NCBI RefSeq assembly: GCF_049306965.1
Contig: NC_133190.1
Coordinates: 44,722,501 to 44,786,500, forward strand
Origin: Danio rerio
Taxonomy: Eukaryota > Chordata > Actinopteri > Cypriniformes > Danionidae
Reading direction: 5' to 3'
DNA length: 64,000 bases
Both the position numbers and the translations under genes were made by a program. Position 1 is the stretch's first letter, and each line of letters begins with the position of its first letter. The notes beneath the pieces were generated by a model, which was not told the origin of the DNA, made no database searches, and saw only the letters and a program-made list of their open reading frames with translations. Below, piece by piece: positions 1 through 11,800 of this stretch.

Positions 1-699
1 ACAAATTCATGTATTACAAAAATAAATAAATCATTTAATAAAGCATTAATTTAGCAATTTTAGGAGATACCAGGAAACACCTGGGAAAACTACCAAGATA
101 ATTAAAATAAAATTAAATATTATAAATTAACAAGGACACTTGTTAATAAATAAACAAGGTCACTAATAAAAAATATCAACAGCGCAGATAAATTGTTTAT
201 AATATTTCATACACAAATAAAATCTGAAAGTACACATGAACCGGAAGCTGACCGTTTTTTTTGTTTTTTTTTTCGTATTGTGAAGCAGTTCATAGAAAAA
301 CTAAAAAATATTAAATGAGAAAACAGTGGGTGTGGCTTGTTTTTTCTACTGCGAGCTGATTGGATGTAGTAAACATTTTCATTCAGATCTGAAAATCGAG
401 ATCTGGAAAAGGGTTTCAAGAGAGTTATTACAACCTAACAGACTCCTCCTCCTCAACATTTCTGTTGGTCATCAACACTTGAGGGGCGTGGTTAAGTGTG
501 TTAGCCACTCCCAATACCTCAGACTGACGCATTCTGAAAATTTAAATGAACAAACAGGAAGTGCATTTTCAGATTTCAATTAAAGATTACAGGGGCAAAC
601 TATTAATTTTCTTTATGTCATGTACAGATGAATTGTTCAGCACAAAACTAGCAATGTGAGCTAACAAAATCATATGGTTAATTTTGATGTCATGTGTAC

Positions 700-1110
700 T
701 TTAAATAGTACTCCTGTTTTGAGCTTCATGAATATGTTTGGCAGGACTGCCTCTTTAAGTGAGCAGAATCAGCCTGAAATGAGAGAGGAAAACTCAGGTC
801 ATCTGAGGCAATACGTCTCCTGTCGTTCCCTTGTAAGACTTCCAGAAAGTCCATTAAGTCTGCTTAATATAAGGCACTGTCAGCAAGCTGCAACATTATA
901 TGAATGTTACGGTGGTGCCGTCGCTCGCACTTCTGTCACGCTCTTTTTAGAGGAGGGAGAGCCGGCGATGAGAGAAAGCATCGCAGATAAAGAACGGAGG
1001 GAACTGAACACCATCCAGACCAGAAACAGCTCTCAACACCTCCATAATGATGTTCACTCGCTCACACTGGACTCTTTCTATCAGTGTTTCCTCTAGTAAA
1101 CTCTGACCTG
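700..1110. promoter_or_regulatory. Repeat-free intronic block, possible conserved element
   Basis: About 400 bases of balanced composition inside AT-rich intron 3. A 140-codon open frame on the plus strand (674-1096) crosses it, but it has no recognisable domain and no splice context. Unusual sequence complexity in an Eph intron suggests a non-coding regulatory element. This is inference only. Confidence 0.25.
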
Positions 1111-1166
1111 CTCCTTTTAGCCTGGTGTGCGGTTAAACCATTCGAGCGTGTCGGAGAAAGAGGGGG

Positions 1167-1202
<36 letters not shown>
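1167..1202. repeat. Poly(A) tract
   Basis: Uninterrupted run of 36 A residues after ggggg, with no adjoining SINE or LINE body that I recognise. Confidence 0.9.
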
Positions 1203-1209
<7 letters not shown>

Positions 1210-1504
1210 CAAAAAACTGGAGCACCAAACAGGTCTGACTTTCCCTGAGCTCAAATAAAAGGCCAGAGAAAAAAAGAAAAGCGATGAAGGAAAGGTGAGA
1301 GAGATTAATTCCTTCCTCTGCTGTCCGTCCCTTCATTTCCTTGAGGAGATTTTATGGCTCATAGATTGCTCATTCATAGTTTTAGAGAAAAGATCAAACA
1401 AAAATGTGTACTAGAGCCTTTAAACTTAAAAAGGAGCTAAAGACGATAGACACGTTAACTAAAACTAGAGCTGCACGTTGAAAAAAAATCTTTACTCCTT
1501 TAAA

Positions 1505-1576
1505 CAGATATTGGGGAAAAAATAAACAAGCAGTCTAATAATTCAGGGGGGCTAATAATTCTGACTTCAACTTACA
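1505..1576 (-). mobile_element. Tc1-like MITE, end fragment
   Basis: Contains the terminal segment attcaggggggctaataatt followed by ctgacttcaact, the end of the same short element seen complete at 48491-49018 and 61170-61672. Only one terminus remains here. Confidence 0.6.
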
Positions 1577-2023
1577 AGTCATTGTACAAAAAAACGACAT
1601 AAAAACATTAACAAATAATGTTTACAAACATTAACAAAAGTTTATTAAAATATTATTTGTTTATTATATGCATTACAATTAAGATACTTTATTAAATTAA
1701 AATAAAAAGACAACAAACAAATTCACATGTTACAAAAATAATAAATAAATAAATACATTAAATAAACCATTTATTTTAACAATTTTAGGAGAACACCGGG
1801 AAACACCTGGAAAAACTAAAATAAGAATAAATAAAATAAAATAAAATATTTATTGAATTAGAATAAAAAAAAAACTAATCTAAAATTCCTTTGGAGAAAT
1901 TAAATTAAATAGAATAAATTAAATTAAAATAGAATAGAATTAAATTAATTTAAATTAAATTAAAATAGAATAAAATAAAGTATATAAATATTTATTCATT
2001 AAGAGCTTTTCATTTGTAACAAG

Positions 2024-2024
2024 A

Positions 2025-2063
<39 letters not shown>

Positions 2064-2065
2064 AT
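2024..2065. repeat. (AAAT)n microsatellite
   Basis: About ten uninterrupted aaat units. Confidence 0.9.
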
Positions 2066-2559
2066 CCCAATTGACAAGTTAACAGAACACATAAGTGATA
2101 AAAAAAGTTTTATTAGTGCTGTTTGCACAATAAAGAACCTGAGATATAGATGAAATAAAAAGTGATTAAATAAAGAGATTAAATAAAAAACAAATGTCTA
2201 TTTGCTCTCTGTAGTGAAAATATCAAGATTTTACATATCCTATGAATACTCAAAAACAAAAATGTAGTGAAACTGTTTTGAAAGGTTGAATTGACAAATA
2301 TATAATTTATTTTATAATTTTATTATTTTTCCTATTAGATTAGTTGCAGTTTATTACACTCAATCAGATTAAGATAAAATAACCTAAAAAATCTCTGTTT
2401 TCCTCAAAATAAACTATAATTTCCGACTAGAGAGCTAAAAACTTTCATCTTAATTTTTTTTGTCTAAAACAGTTGAGTCTGTAAAGCTCCTTCTCTTTCT
2501 CTCTGTCCTGTGCGTGTATTCGTCTGTGTGTTGTTATAAGCACATGCTGTTATAAACTC

Positions 2560-2830
2560 CCCTTTACAAACAGCAGTTTCTCTCCAGTCCACCGTGCCGA
2601 GAGCAGGAGCGCATCAGAGTCTGCAGGCGAGAGGAAGCCCAGCTGTCAGGAGAGTTGATGTCTTCATAAATTTCTCCTCTCCAGCTGTCAGCAGAGCGTC
2701 AGAGATGGATGAAAGAGCCACAGACCTCTGACCTGATCAGACCTTTTCTTCACTAAACCCCTGTGAAGCCCCAAAACTCTCACAGAGCCCCGAGACTCCA
2801 GCGCAGCTCAACAACAGTGTCCACTGGAGC
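2560..2830. promoter_or_regulatory. Repeat-free intronic block, possible conserved element
   Basis: GC-moderate unique-looking DNA with two E-boxes of type CAGCTG set about 40 bases apart in matching context (cagctgtcagga and cagctgtcagca). Flanks are AT-rich repeats. No coding potential seen. Regulatory role is inferred from contrast only. Confidence 0.25.
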
Positions 2831-3104
2831 ACACACACTCTGTTCACACGCAATGCAACACAAACTATGCATTGCAGTCTTTAACACTACACTCATGCAA
2901 ATAAATAGCATATTATGTTAAAGTCACTTAATATACAGCTGTCTGAAATACTCGCTTCCGATTTGTCATTTGTGACATTTCAAGGTATGTTATTCCTAGA
3001 TAACAACCTCTAAATAACACAGGCTTTTCCGGGAATTTCGATTCACCTTGAACGTCACAGAATATGTTCAAAATATGTTATTCATGTGTCTGAATAATGC
3101 ATAG

Positions 3105-4210
3105 GTTAGAGTATACTCTAGCTGTTTTTATTTCTGTCAGCTTTATGTTTTTGAATGTTCGGCGCCATCTTGTGACAAAATAATGCGCAGGTTCCTCTAT
3201 ACTCCATCAGCTGTTTACGTTTCTGTCAGCTTTGTGTTTTTGACTGTTTGGCGCCATCTTGTGACTGAATAATGTGCAGGTTAGTGTATACTCCATCAGC
3301 TGTTTACGTTTCTGTCAGCTTTGTGTTTTTGACTGTTAGGCGCCATCTTGTGACTGAATAATGCGCAGGTTAGTGTATACTCCATCAGCTGTTTTCGTTT
3401 CAGTCAGCTTTGTGTTTTTGACTGTTTGGCGCCATCTTGTGACTGAATAATGTGCAGGTTAGTGTATACTCTATCAGCTGTTTTCGTTTCAGTCAGCTTT
3501 GTGTTTTTGACTGTTAGGCGCCATCTTGTGACTGAATAATGTGCAGGTTAGTGTATACTCCATCAGCTGTTTTCGTTTCTGTCAGCTTTGTGTTTTTGAC
3601 TGTTAGGCGCCATCTTGTGACTGAATAATGTGCAGGTTAGTGTATACTCCATCAGCTGTTTTCGTTTCTGTCAGCTTTGTGTTTTTGACTGTTTGGCGCC
3701 ATCTTGTGACTGAATAATGCGCAGGTTAGTGTATACTCCATCAGCTGTTTTCGTTTCTGTCAGCTTTGTGTTTTTGACTGTTAGGCGCCATCTTGTGACT
3801 GAATAATGCGCAGGTTAGTGTATACTCCATCAGCTGTTTTCGTTTCTGTCAGCTTTGTGTTTTTGACTGTTTGGCGCCATCTTGTGACTGAATAATGTGC
3901 AGGTTAGTGTATACTCCATCAGCTGTTTTCGTTTCTGTCAGCTTTGTGTTTTTGACTGTTTGGCGCCATCTTGTGACTGAATAATGCGCAGGTTAGTGTA
4001 TACTCCATCAGCTGTTTTCGTTTCTGTCAGCTTTGTGTTTTTGACTGTTAGGCGCCATCTTGTGACTGAATAATGCGCAGGTTAGTGTACACTCCATCAG
4101 CTGTTTTCGTTTCTGTCAGCTTTGTGTTTTTGACTGTTTGGTGCGATTTTGTGACTAAATAATGAGCAGGTTCCTCTATACTCCATCAGCTGTTTTCGTT
4201 TCTGTCAACT
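3105..4210. repeat. 89-bp minisatellite, about 12 copies
   Basis: The hexamer ggcgcc recurs every 89 bases at 3161, 3250, 3339, 3428, 3517, 3606, 3695, 3784, 3873, 3962 and 4051, with a degenerate twelfth at 4140 (ggtgcg). Each unit contains gccatcttgtgactgaataa, a Cs or T variant of tgygcagg, gtatactccatcagctg and cgtttctgtcagctttgtg. Internal units are nearly identical and differ mainly at three positions (gttaggc/gtttggc, tgcgc/tgtgc, ctgtcag/cagtcag). The first and last units are the most diverged, which fits homogenisation by unequal exchange. Confidence 0.95.
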
Positions 4211-4768
4211 GTTTAATTAAGGCATTAATATTGTAGCTCAAAGCAACGGTTGTGTTTAATTTTTATATTTTGTGACAGGTAGTTATCCAAGCAGACCAAC
4301 AAACTTTGTAAGTCTTGCATTTCAGTATTTGGAAGTTTTACATTATTTTATGTAACTAAAGGTCAAAGTGATGGCATTGAGGGCAATAACTAAAACAAAA
4401 CTCAAACATAAAAGCAAATATATAAATTCAAGCAAAGCTTTTTCGTTTTGAACAAAAATTGTGTTAATTTTTAGCAAAAAATATAAAAATTTAAAAACAA
4501 TATATAGCAAAATATACTTAATATATTTAAATAAATGTTTAATATATTTAATATATTATTATTATTATTTACAGAAATCATAATTTCTGCAATAACATTG
4601 TTTACAGTACTAAAATTAATATATTTTTATGCACATTTAATATGTATTTATAGTACAGATTTATTATTTATATTAGTATTTACATGTATTTGATTGATTC
4701 CTAAAATAATAAGATTTTTTATTTTTACATGACATTTAAATATATGTCATTTAATTTGACCCAAACAA

Positions 4769-4894
<126 letters not shown>

Positions 4895-5529
4895 GTGCAT
4901 GTACCTTAAAGCATAAAGCTTTTTTTTTCTACAATAATATGAATAGCTTCACAAGATTAGTGACTAGCACTATTTGGTCGTTTTCTGGGGAGTCGAAGAG
5001 TTTTAGGTACAGAAATTGAATAAATCACAATGCAAAAAAAATGTAAATGTTGTTTCTCAACTTCGGAAGAAATAAGGCAACATTAAGAGTTTTTCCTTAA
5101 AACAAGCTAACTTATCTACCAGTGGGGTAAGTAAAATAATTTTGATTTAAAATGTAAATATTTGGATTACAAACACGACAATTGTTCTTTTTTTTTTATA
5201 AATTGTAAAAATTATGTTATATACAGTAATTAAATGCAATTCTGCAGCTCCTGCGTAACTATAATCCTGACTAGATATTGCATATATTGCGATGTGACTC
5301 TTGTGGATGTATATATTGCGATATTGATGCTAAAACGATACATTGAACAGCCCTATTATATCTGTTTTCAAACACTCAAAATTTGTCAATGCCATAAAAA
5401 ATGCTATTCATAGTATTCAAATTCCAGTCTAAATTAATTCAGATTCACATCCCATCAATATTCATGAAAGCCCAACTAATAATCCTGCTGTAACATAATT
5501 CCCCTTAAAAAAAACAAACTCAACTCATC

Positions 5530-6000
5530 GCAAACCTATCAGAAACCTGAAACAGCTCCATATAACTGCACTTGAGTCCTGAGCGAGAGCGTGACCTCTG
5601 ACCTGTGACCTCTCAGGCCAAAGGTCAAGGGTGGCGCCGGCTTTTCCCTCATCATCGCTATCGAGTGTTCAAACAGCTTCTCATCCACAAATAGCAGCAC
5701 ATGTCCAGAAGTCACTCAACACAGCAGAAGTCCGACTTTCCCTTTCCTCCATCAACACATCTGCGTGACGTCTATTTATTATTGTCACAGGCTCTTATTT
5801 GGCTTGATCTACGACAGAACCGAGATGTCAGTTTTAAAGATAATTACATTTCTCCCCCCTCCGCGGCTCCATTCATCACACTCTGCCATTTTTAGCCTCT
5901 TGATAACATGCCTCGACTCATTCTTTCTCTCCCTCGCAGTGAGTCATGTCCCATTATGTGGCATGAAGTTGCCAAAAATTTGTTAATTACAAAGTCCAGA
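5530..6000. promoter_or_regulatory. Intronic block with nuclear-receptor half-sites
   Basis: Unique-looking, balanced sequence in epha4 intron 3. At 5592-5611 three TGACCT hexamers are each separated by one base, which on the minus strand reads as two overlapping DR1 elements. A further AGGTCA in the context aaaggtcaagg lies at 5622-5627. Downstream are gccatttttagcc and tttgttaattacaaag. The layout suggests an enhancer bound by RXR, HNF4 or COUP-TF class receptors, by inference. Confidence 0.35.
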
Positions 6001-6204
6001 GCTCGACTGGTATGGTTGTGATGAAGTTTTGAGGAAAGCACTGGTGGATTTACTGCCGCTTCTTCGGTCTGTGTTTGTAATCAGCAGCTTCTTATGTGAC
6101 GTTTCTCACGGGACGAGTGATCGCAGCTCCTCTGATTACCCAATCACAAACACTGATCAGCCAATCACTTATTAGCAGATGATGACAGACGGTTGTATGA
6201 GAAA

Positions 6205-8065
6205 AGAAGGATGGATGGATGGATGGATGGATGGATGGATAGTGTTGTGTACCAATCAGTTAAAACGATAGCTCAATATGGGAAATGTCTTTATGCACCC
6301 TTTACTCAGGTCACTTTTTTTCTCAAAAAGTGAAAGTTTTTTTCCAGTTACAGGCCTCATTTAGGCTACTATTCAGTTATGAGACTTAAATACTGCAATT
6401 TATTTACAAATTAAGCAATATTTTAGCTAAAATAGATTGTCGGATTGCTGTCATAACCAAAAACTTTTTGAACATAGATGTGAAGACATGTTGAACTTAA
6501 ATGATTGCCAATCTTTAATGTTTTGGTTCATATATTTAAGCTTGGTCTCATTTTAAAGAAGACATTTGGAATGTAGTGAAAAATATTCAAAAGGCTTAAT
6601 AAAATCAAATTCATGTACCTTTAAGTATTTGAAAATAAACTAATAAACTTTTATTTTACTATATAAAATTTGTATTTTACAAAGCAAAACATTTACAAAA
6701 AAGAAAAATCAAAGATAGAATAAAACTACATGCCAAATTTGAAGTTGATATTGATGGATGGATGGATGGATGGATGGATGGATGGATGGTGTTGTGTTGC
6801 ATTCAGTTAAAGATAGTTCAATATGGAAAATATGTCTTTAAGCACCCTTTACTCAGGCCACTTTTTTCTCAAAAAGTGAAAGTTTTTGCGGTTACAGGCA
6901 TTATTTAGGCTACTATTTATTTATGAGACTTAAATACTGCATTTTAGTAACATTTTAAGCACTATTTTAGCTGAAATAGATCATCGGATTGTTATCATAA
7001 CCAAAAAAGGACATTTGAACATTCATGGACAGCAACAATAGCCAAAATAGTATTCAAATAATTTTAATATGGTGCAATTTTGGTCCTCACACCTTTTTAT
7101 TTGTTATTTTTTGTTTCAAAAATAAGGTCCAATATTTAGAATATAAGTCCCTTGTATAAGGTTTTCTCTATTTAAAAACAATACAGTAGCGAAAGATGAC
7201 TGCACTTACACCAGATTGTATGTTTTCTTGCACAGGTGGACATTGAACTCATGAAAAATAATTGTGTACACTGGCCAAAACTGATTAGCTGAAGTCACAC
7301 CGAAGCAACACCCAAAAGAAGATTCCACTTGGTCTTAAAACCTTTTCGATGGGTTATTTTCACTGTTTATGATGGAATATCAGTCAAAATAGGACAAATG
7401 AGCTCATTTATAGGACAAATTCTGGACCTTTGTCAGTGAGGGGTGAGTCTTTCGAACCCCCACCCCCAGCTAAGCCTGTTGCTTGTTTCAAACAAGTTTT
7501 TTTGTTGTTGTAGTTGTTGTTGTTGTGCAGAAAGGATGATGTTCTGAAGAATGCTGGAAACCTGTACCTATTTACTTTCATAATAGAAAAAACAAATACT
7601 CTGCAAGTCAATGGTTACCGGTTTTCAGCTTTCAGCTTTCTTCAGAATATCCTATTTTGTGTTTAACAAAAGAAAAAACTCATAAAGGTTTATTAAGTGG
7701 TGAGGTTTTTCTTTTTTGGGTGAACTATCCCTTTAAGTGAACAACTATAACCTCATACTGTTGACTCCACTTTTTTGAACATAGATGTGAAGACATGTTC
7801 AACTTAAATGATTGCCAATTTAATGTTTTGGTTCATATATTTAAGCTTGGTCTCATTTTAAAGAAAACATTTGGAATGAAGTGAAAAATTTTCGAAAGGC
7901 TAAATAAAACCAAATTTATGTGCCTTTAAGTTTATGAAAATAATAAAACAATACACTTTAATTTTAATACATAAAATATGTATTTTACAAAACCTGTTTT
8001 AGGCAAAAAATGACAAAAAACGAAAAAAATTTAACAAACTACATGCCAAACTTAAAGTTGATATC
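6205..8065. repeat. Diverged duplicated block with (GGAT)n seeds
   Basis: The segment starting after (ggat)n at 6211-6240 is repeated after a second (ggat)n at 6753-6788 (shared gttgtgt, gctcaatatgg/gttcaatatgg, tttactcagg, ctcaaaaagtgaaagttttt). The segment 6471-6750 (gaagacatgttgaacttaaa, tttggttcatatatttaagc) recurs at 7773-8065. These are old local duplications of one repeat family, not genes. Confidence 0.75.
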
Positions 8066-8830
8066 TCAAAAAAGAGGATGCAGTAAGATTTTGTTTATAC
8101 CAGACATCAAAGAAAATTCTATTTACTAATTAAATATTTAACTTTATTTTCTTTTCTTTTTTGCTAGTATTGAGGAAAGGTGTACATACGTAAGAAAATA
8201 GATATGCTTTTAGTGTTTCAATTAATTCAATGAATAAAAAAAACATAAAAAAGGATTATAGAAGTACAATATTTCAACATTTTCATAACTATTATGCCAT
8301 TGTTGCCATATGCAACCACATAAATTAATTTTATTAAAATGACATGTCTCATTTTGGAATGTGCGTGTAATGAAACTCTCAAAATTTATTTGTTTTATAG
8401 TAATAATTATTATTTTTTTATTATTATTATTATGAATAAAGTATATTTATTTATAAAAAAAACTAAGGAAAACATAATCTTAAATATAGGGGGGGGGATA
8501 ATACAATCTTCTGGTTAAATAATTTACATTTTATTAATATTATTAGAAATTTATATTACTAAACACATTATAATTTAAACACATTTGTCGTAGGAATTAC
8601 ATTTCAATTTCCAAACTCAAAATCATGAAATTCAGAATTTTTATATGCACATTTTCACCCTAAGCTAAACATTTAATAATCATGAATATCAATATTTAAG
8701 TTCAGATCTTGTAAGATTTAAAAACACTTAAAATAAATTACTTTATTCCAACCAATTAAACTCAAAATTCTAACTCAAGAACTAAAAAAACTACTCCAAA
8801 ACTGCCCTAAGATCAGTAAAAGCGTCTTAC

Positions 8831-11800
8831 CTTGACACTGCTCGATCCGCTCCTCATATCCAGGGTTACACAGACAATTCCCAATGGGCACCAGCCACTC
8901 CCCATCTGCACCGCAGTACATTTTGGGCACCTCCTGCTCTTCTGAATGATCCACACATGAACCTCGCACCTCCACCAGGGATGACGTATCCGCTCCAGTC
9001 ACGGTATCAGGAAACTGCGCCAAGTTCCTGACGGCTAATGGACACTTTTTATAAAAGACGTGAACCGAAACCAGCGCGATGCAAGCTCCTACATCCTGAA
9101 AGGCCAGATAAAACCCTGCACGGCTTAAAACACCAACATCCCGAACTTCAGTGTTCAGTTTCATAATACGATCGCCGATATCCACCTGCGTGAAGCTTTC
9201 GTCTGCTGCTACAGTATCAATCTTTGAAAATCGGCTCTCATGAGCGTATCGTTCATTATCGGAGTCAGACTCCAGGTAGTAGAGGTTGAAGGTCTCTTTG
9301 CATGTGCCGATGACGCCGGGAAGGCTGTTGCAGTCCCGTAGGGTGAATTTAATCTCGATGTAGATGCGCTGGGCTGCTCCGCGTTGTATCCAGTGAGTCC
9401 TGAGCCAGTTGTTTTGACTGGGCTCCATCACGTTGCACACCTGGTAGGTTCTGATGGGGATGTTCTTCTCATCCATGATGCTCACCTCTTCCCACTGCAT
9501 GAGACGATACAAAATATAATGTAAGATATGAGAAGAAAGAATTTTAAGACTCTCTGGGGGTGTGCAAATAATTGACGAGCAAAATGAGCACATTTAAAGT
9601 CATCTTTACGCTGAATTAGCATGTCTAAATGATAATAATAATCTTTATTTTTTCATTTCTATAGCACTCTTCTGGACACTCAAAGCGCTTTACACATTTC
9701 TGACAGGTAACTGTCTGTAACCTCAACTGTCCTATTTCAATTAAAGGTAAAAATAAATAAATAAATAAAAAATAATTATAAAAAAAATATGCAAAATCCT
9801 CACAACGTTGGGGTACAACGTCAGTCTGATTTCATGTTGACATCTTATGCCTGCTGGGTGTTTAAGACCATTTTGGATCTAAACAGTCTCCGGGTCATTG
9901 AGTGTGACGATTTTGGACATCTTCTTTCACACTTTTAATGCTTCCAAACAGTTTGCTGCAATTATAAAATCACCCATGTCTTGAGGTAGTTGGTTATGAT
10001 GTGATTTACTTTTGAATAGAACGGAATCACAAAACTGATTTTTCTAATCCCCACAGACAAGAAAAAATAAAGTATGGGTAAAAGTACCAATACTGCACTA
10101 AAAATGTACTTAAGGGAAAGTAATAATAATAATAATAATATTAATAATTTGTTACATTTATATAGCGCTTTTCTGGGCACTTTACACAATGTGGGGGAAT
10201 CTCCTCATCCACCACCAGTGTGCAGCATCCACCTGGATGACGCGACGGCAGCCATTTTGCACCGGACCGCACACCACACACCAGCTGATTGGTGGAGAGG
10301 AGACAGAGATGAAGCCAATTGGAATATGGGGATGGTTAGGAGGTAGAGGTCTGCATTCCTGCGGCTGTCCCGCGGGCGCCGCAGGACCCGACCAGATTTC
10401 TGCGGCACGGGAATAAATTTCCGAATTAATCGAGAGAAAGAATTAATTAAATTAATTAAAATGAATTAAATTAGAGAGAGATTAATTAATTAAAGAGAGA
10501 GAGAGAGCGAGCTTTGCCTGTGTGTGTGCTTGGTGCTTATGTGTGTGTGTATGTTAGTGCGCGCGCGCGAATGAGAGAGAGAGCGCTTTTCCAGATAGCA
10601 AAATACACTCGGGCCAGTTCCGGCTAGATTCTCGCCTGCCAGAGACTTACCACTCAGCCCGGCTCCAGCTGCCGGACTCCGGATGCTTGTGGACTCACTG
10701 CCCGATTCCAGCCCGAATCAATCGGGCCAGATGTGGCGGCCATAAGCGAGCCGACGCTGCCGCATCCGCACCGAAATCGGCCTAAGAGTAATGTGCGCTG
10801 CGGCCCGGAGCTGGCGCGACTCAGTATTTTTATACCTTTATATACAACCTTTTGGTATTACATTGGTACTTGATACATGGTATTACAAGCCTTTGAGTTG
10901 ATATAACAGCAAACGCCTGTGTGTGTGCTTGGTGCTGTGTGTGTGTGTTTATACAGACAGCTTGGCTGTCTGGACTGTATAGCTGTGGGATTTTTGGTTT
11001 TGCTCTCCCACGCTCTTTAGCGGGATCGGGCGCGGCGGCCAGAAAACGAGGCGGGTCGGGCAGCGGGACAATAAATTCTTAATATAAGCGGGAGCGGTCG
11101 GGTTCGGGCTAAAACCTGGCGGGTGCGGGCGGGAGCGGGATTCAAAATTTAGTCCTGCGCAGATCTCTATTAGGAGGCCATGATGGACAGAGGCCAGTGG
11201 GCAGATTTGGCCAGGATGCGGGGGTTAAACCCCTACTCTTTTTCGAAGGACATCCTGGGATTTTTAATAACCACAGAGAGTCAGGACCTCGGTTTAACGT
11301 CTCATCCGAAAGACGGCGCTCACTGAGCAGTATAGCGTCCCCGTCACTATATTGGGGCATTAGGACCCACACAGACCACAGGTTGGGCGCCCCCTGCTGG
11401 CCTCACTAACACCACTTCCGGCAGCAACCTAGCTTTCCCATGCAGTCTCCCATCCAGGTACTGACCGGGCGCAGCCCTGCTTAGCTTCTGTGGTCGACCA
11501 TGTGACAGTTGCAGAGAGTTAGCTGCCAGCAAAGTGCACATTTCTAAAACTACTTAATAAATTACAATTACAGTAATTTGAGTATTTGAAATTAGTTACT
11601 TTACACCACTGGACATTATGGACCATATTTAGTGCGATAATGTAATATTTTACAAACTATTTGAAAGCACAGGTCAGAATAATTATTTTGTTTAATTTCT
11701 AAATTAGTACATCTGTTATGCTGAATGACAATGAAACATTTCACCCATATTTTGATTTTTAGTTACTTTACTTTGCTGAAAAGTTATTGGAAATATTAAA

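Noticed and set aside
674-1096. 140-codon open frame on the plus strand
   Set aside because: No recognisable motif; it lies in an epha4 intron on the opposite strand. Better explained as a non-coding block.
3105-4210. CRISPR-like array
   Set aside because: Continuous 89-bp tandem repeats without unique spacers, in vertebrate DNA.
11430-11510. 5S rRNA gene
   Set aside because: Only the head of a SINE3-type element; it continues into a SINE body and tail.
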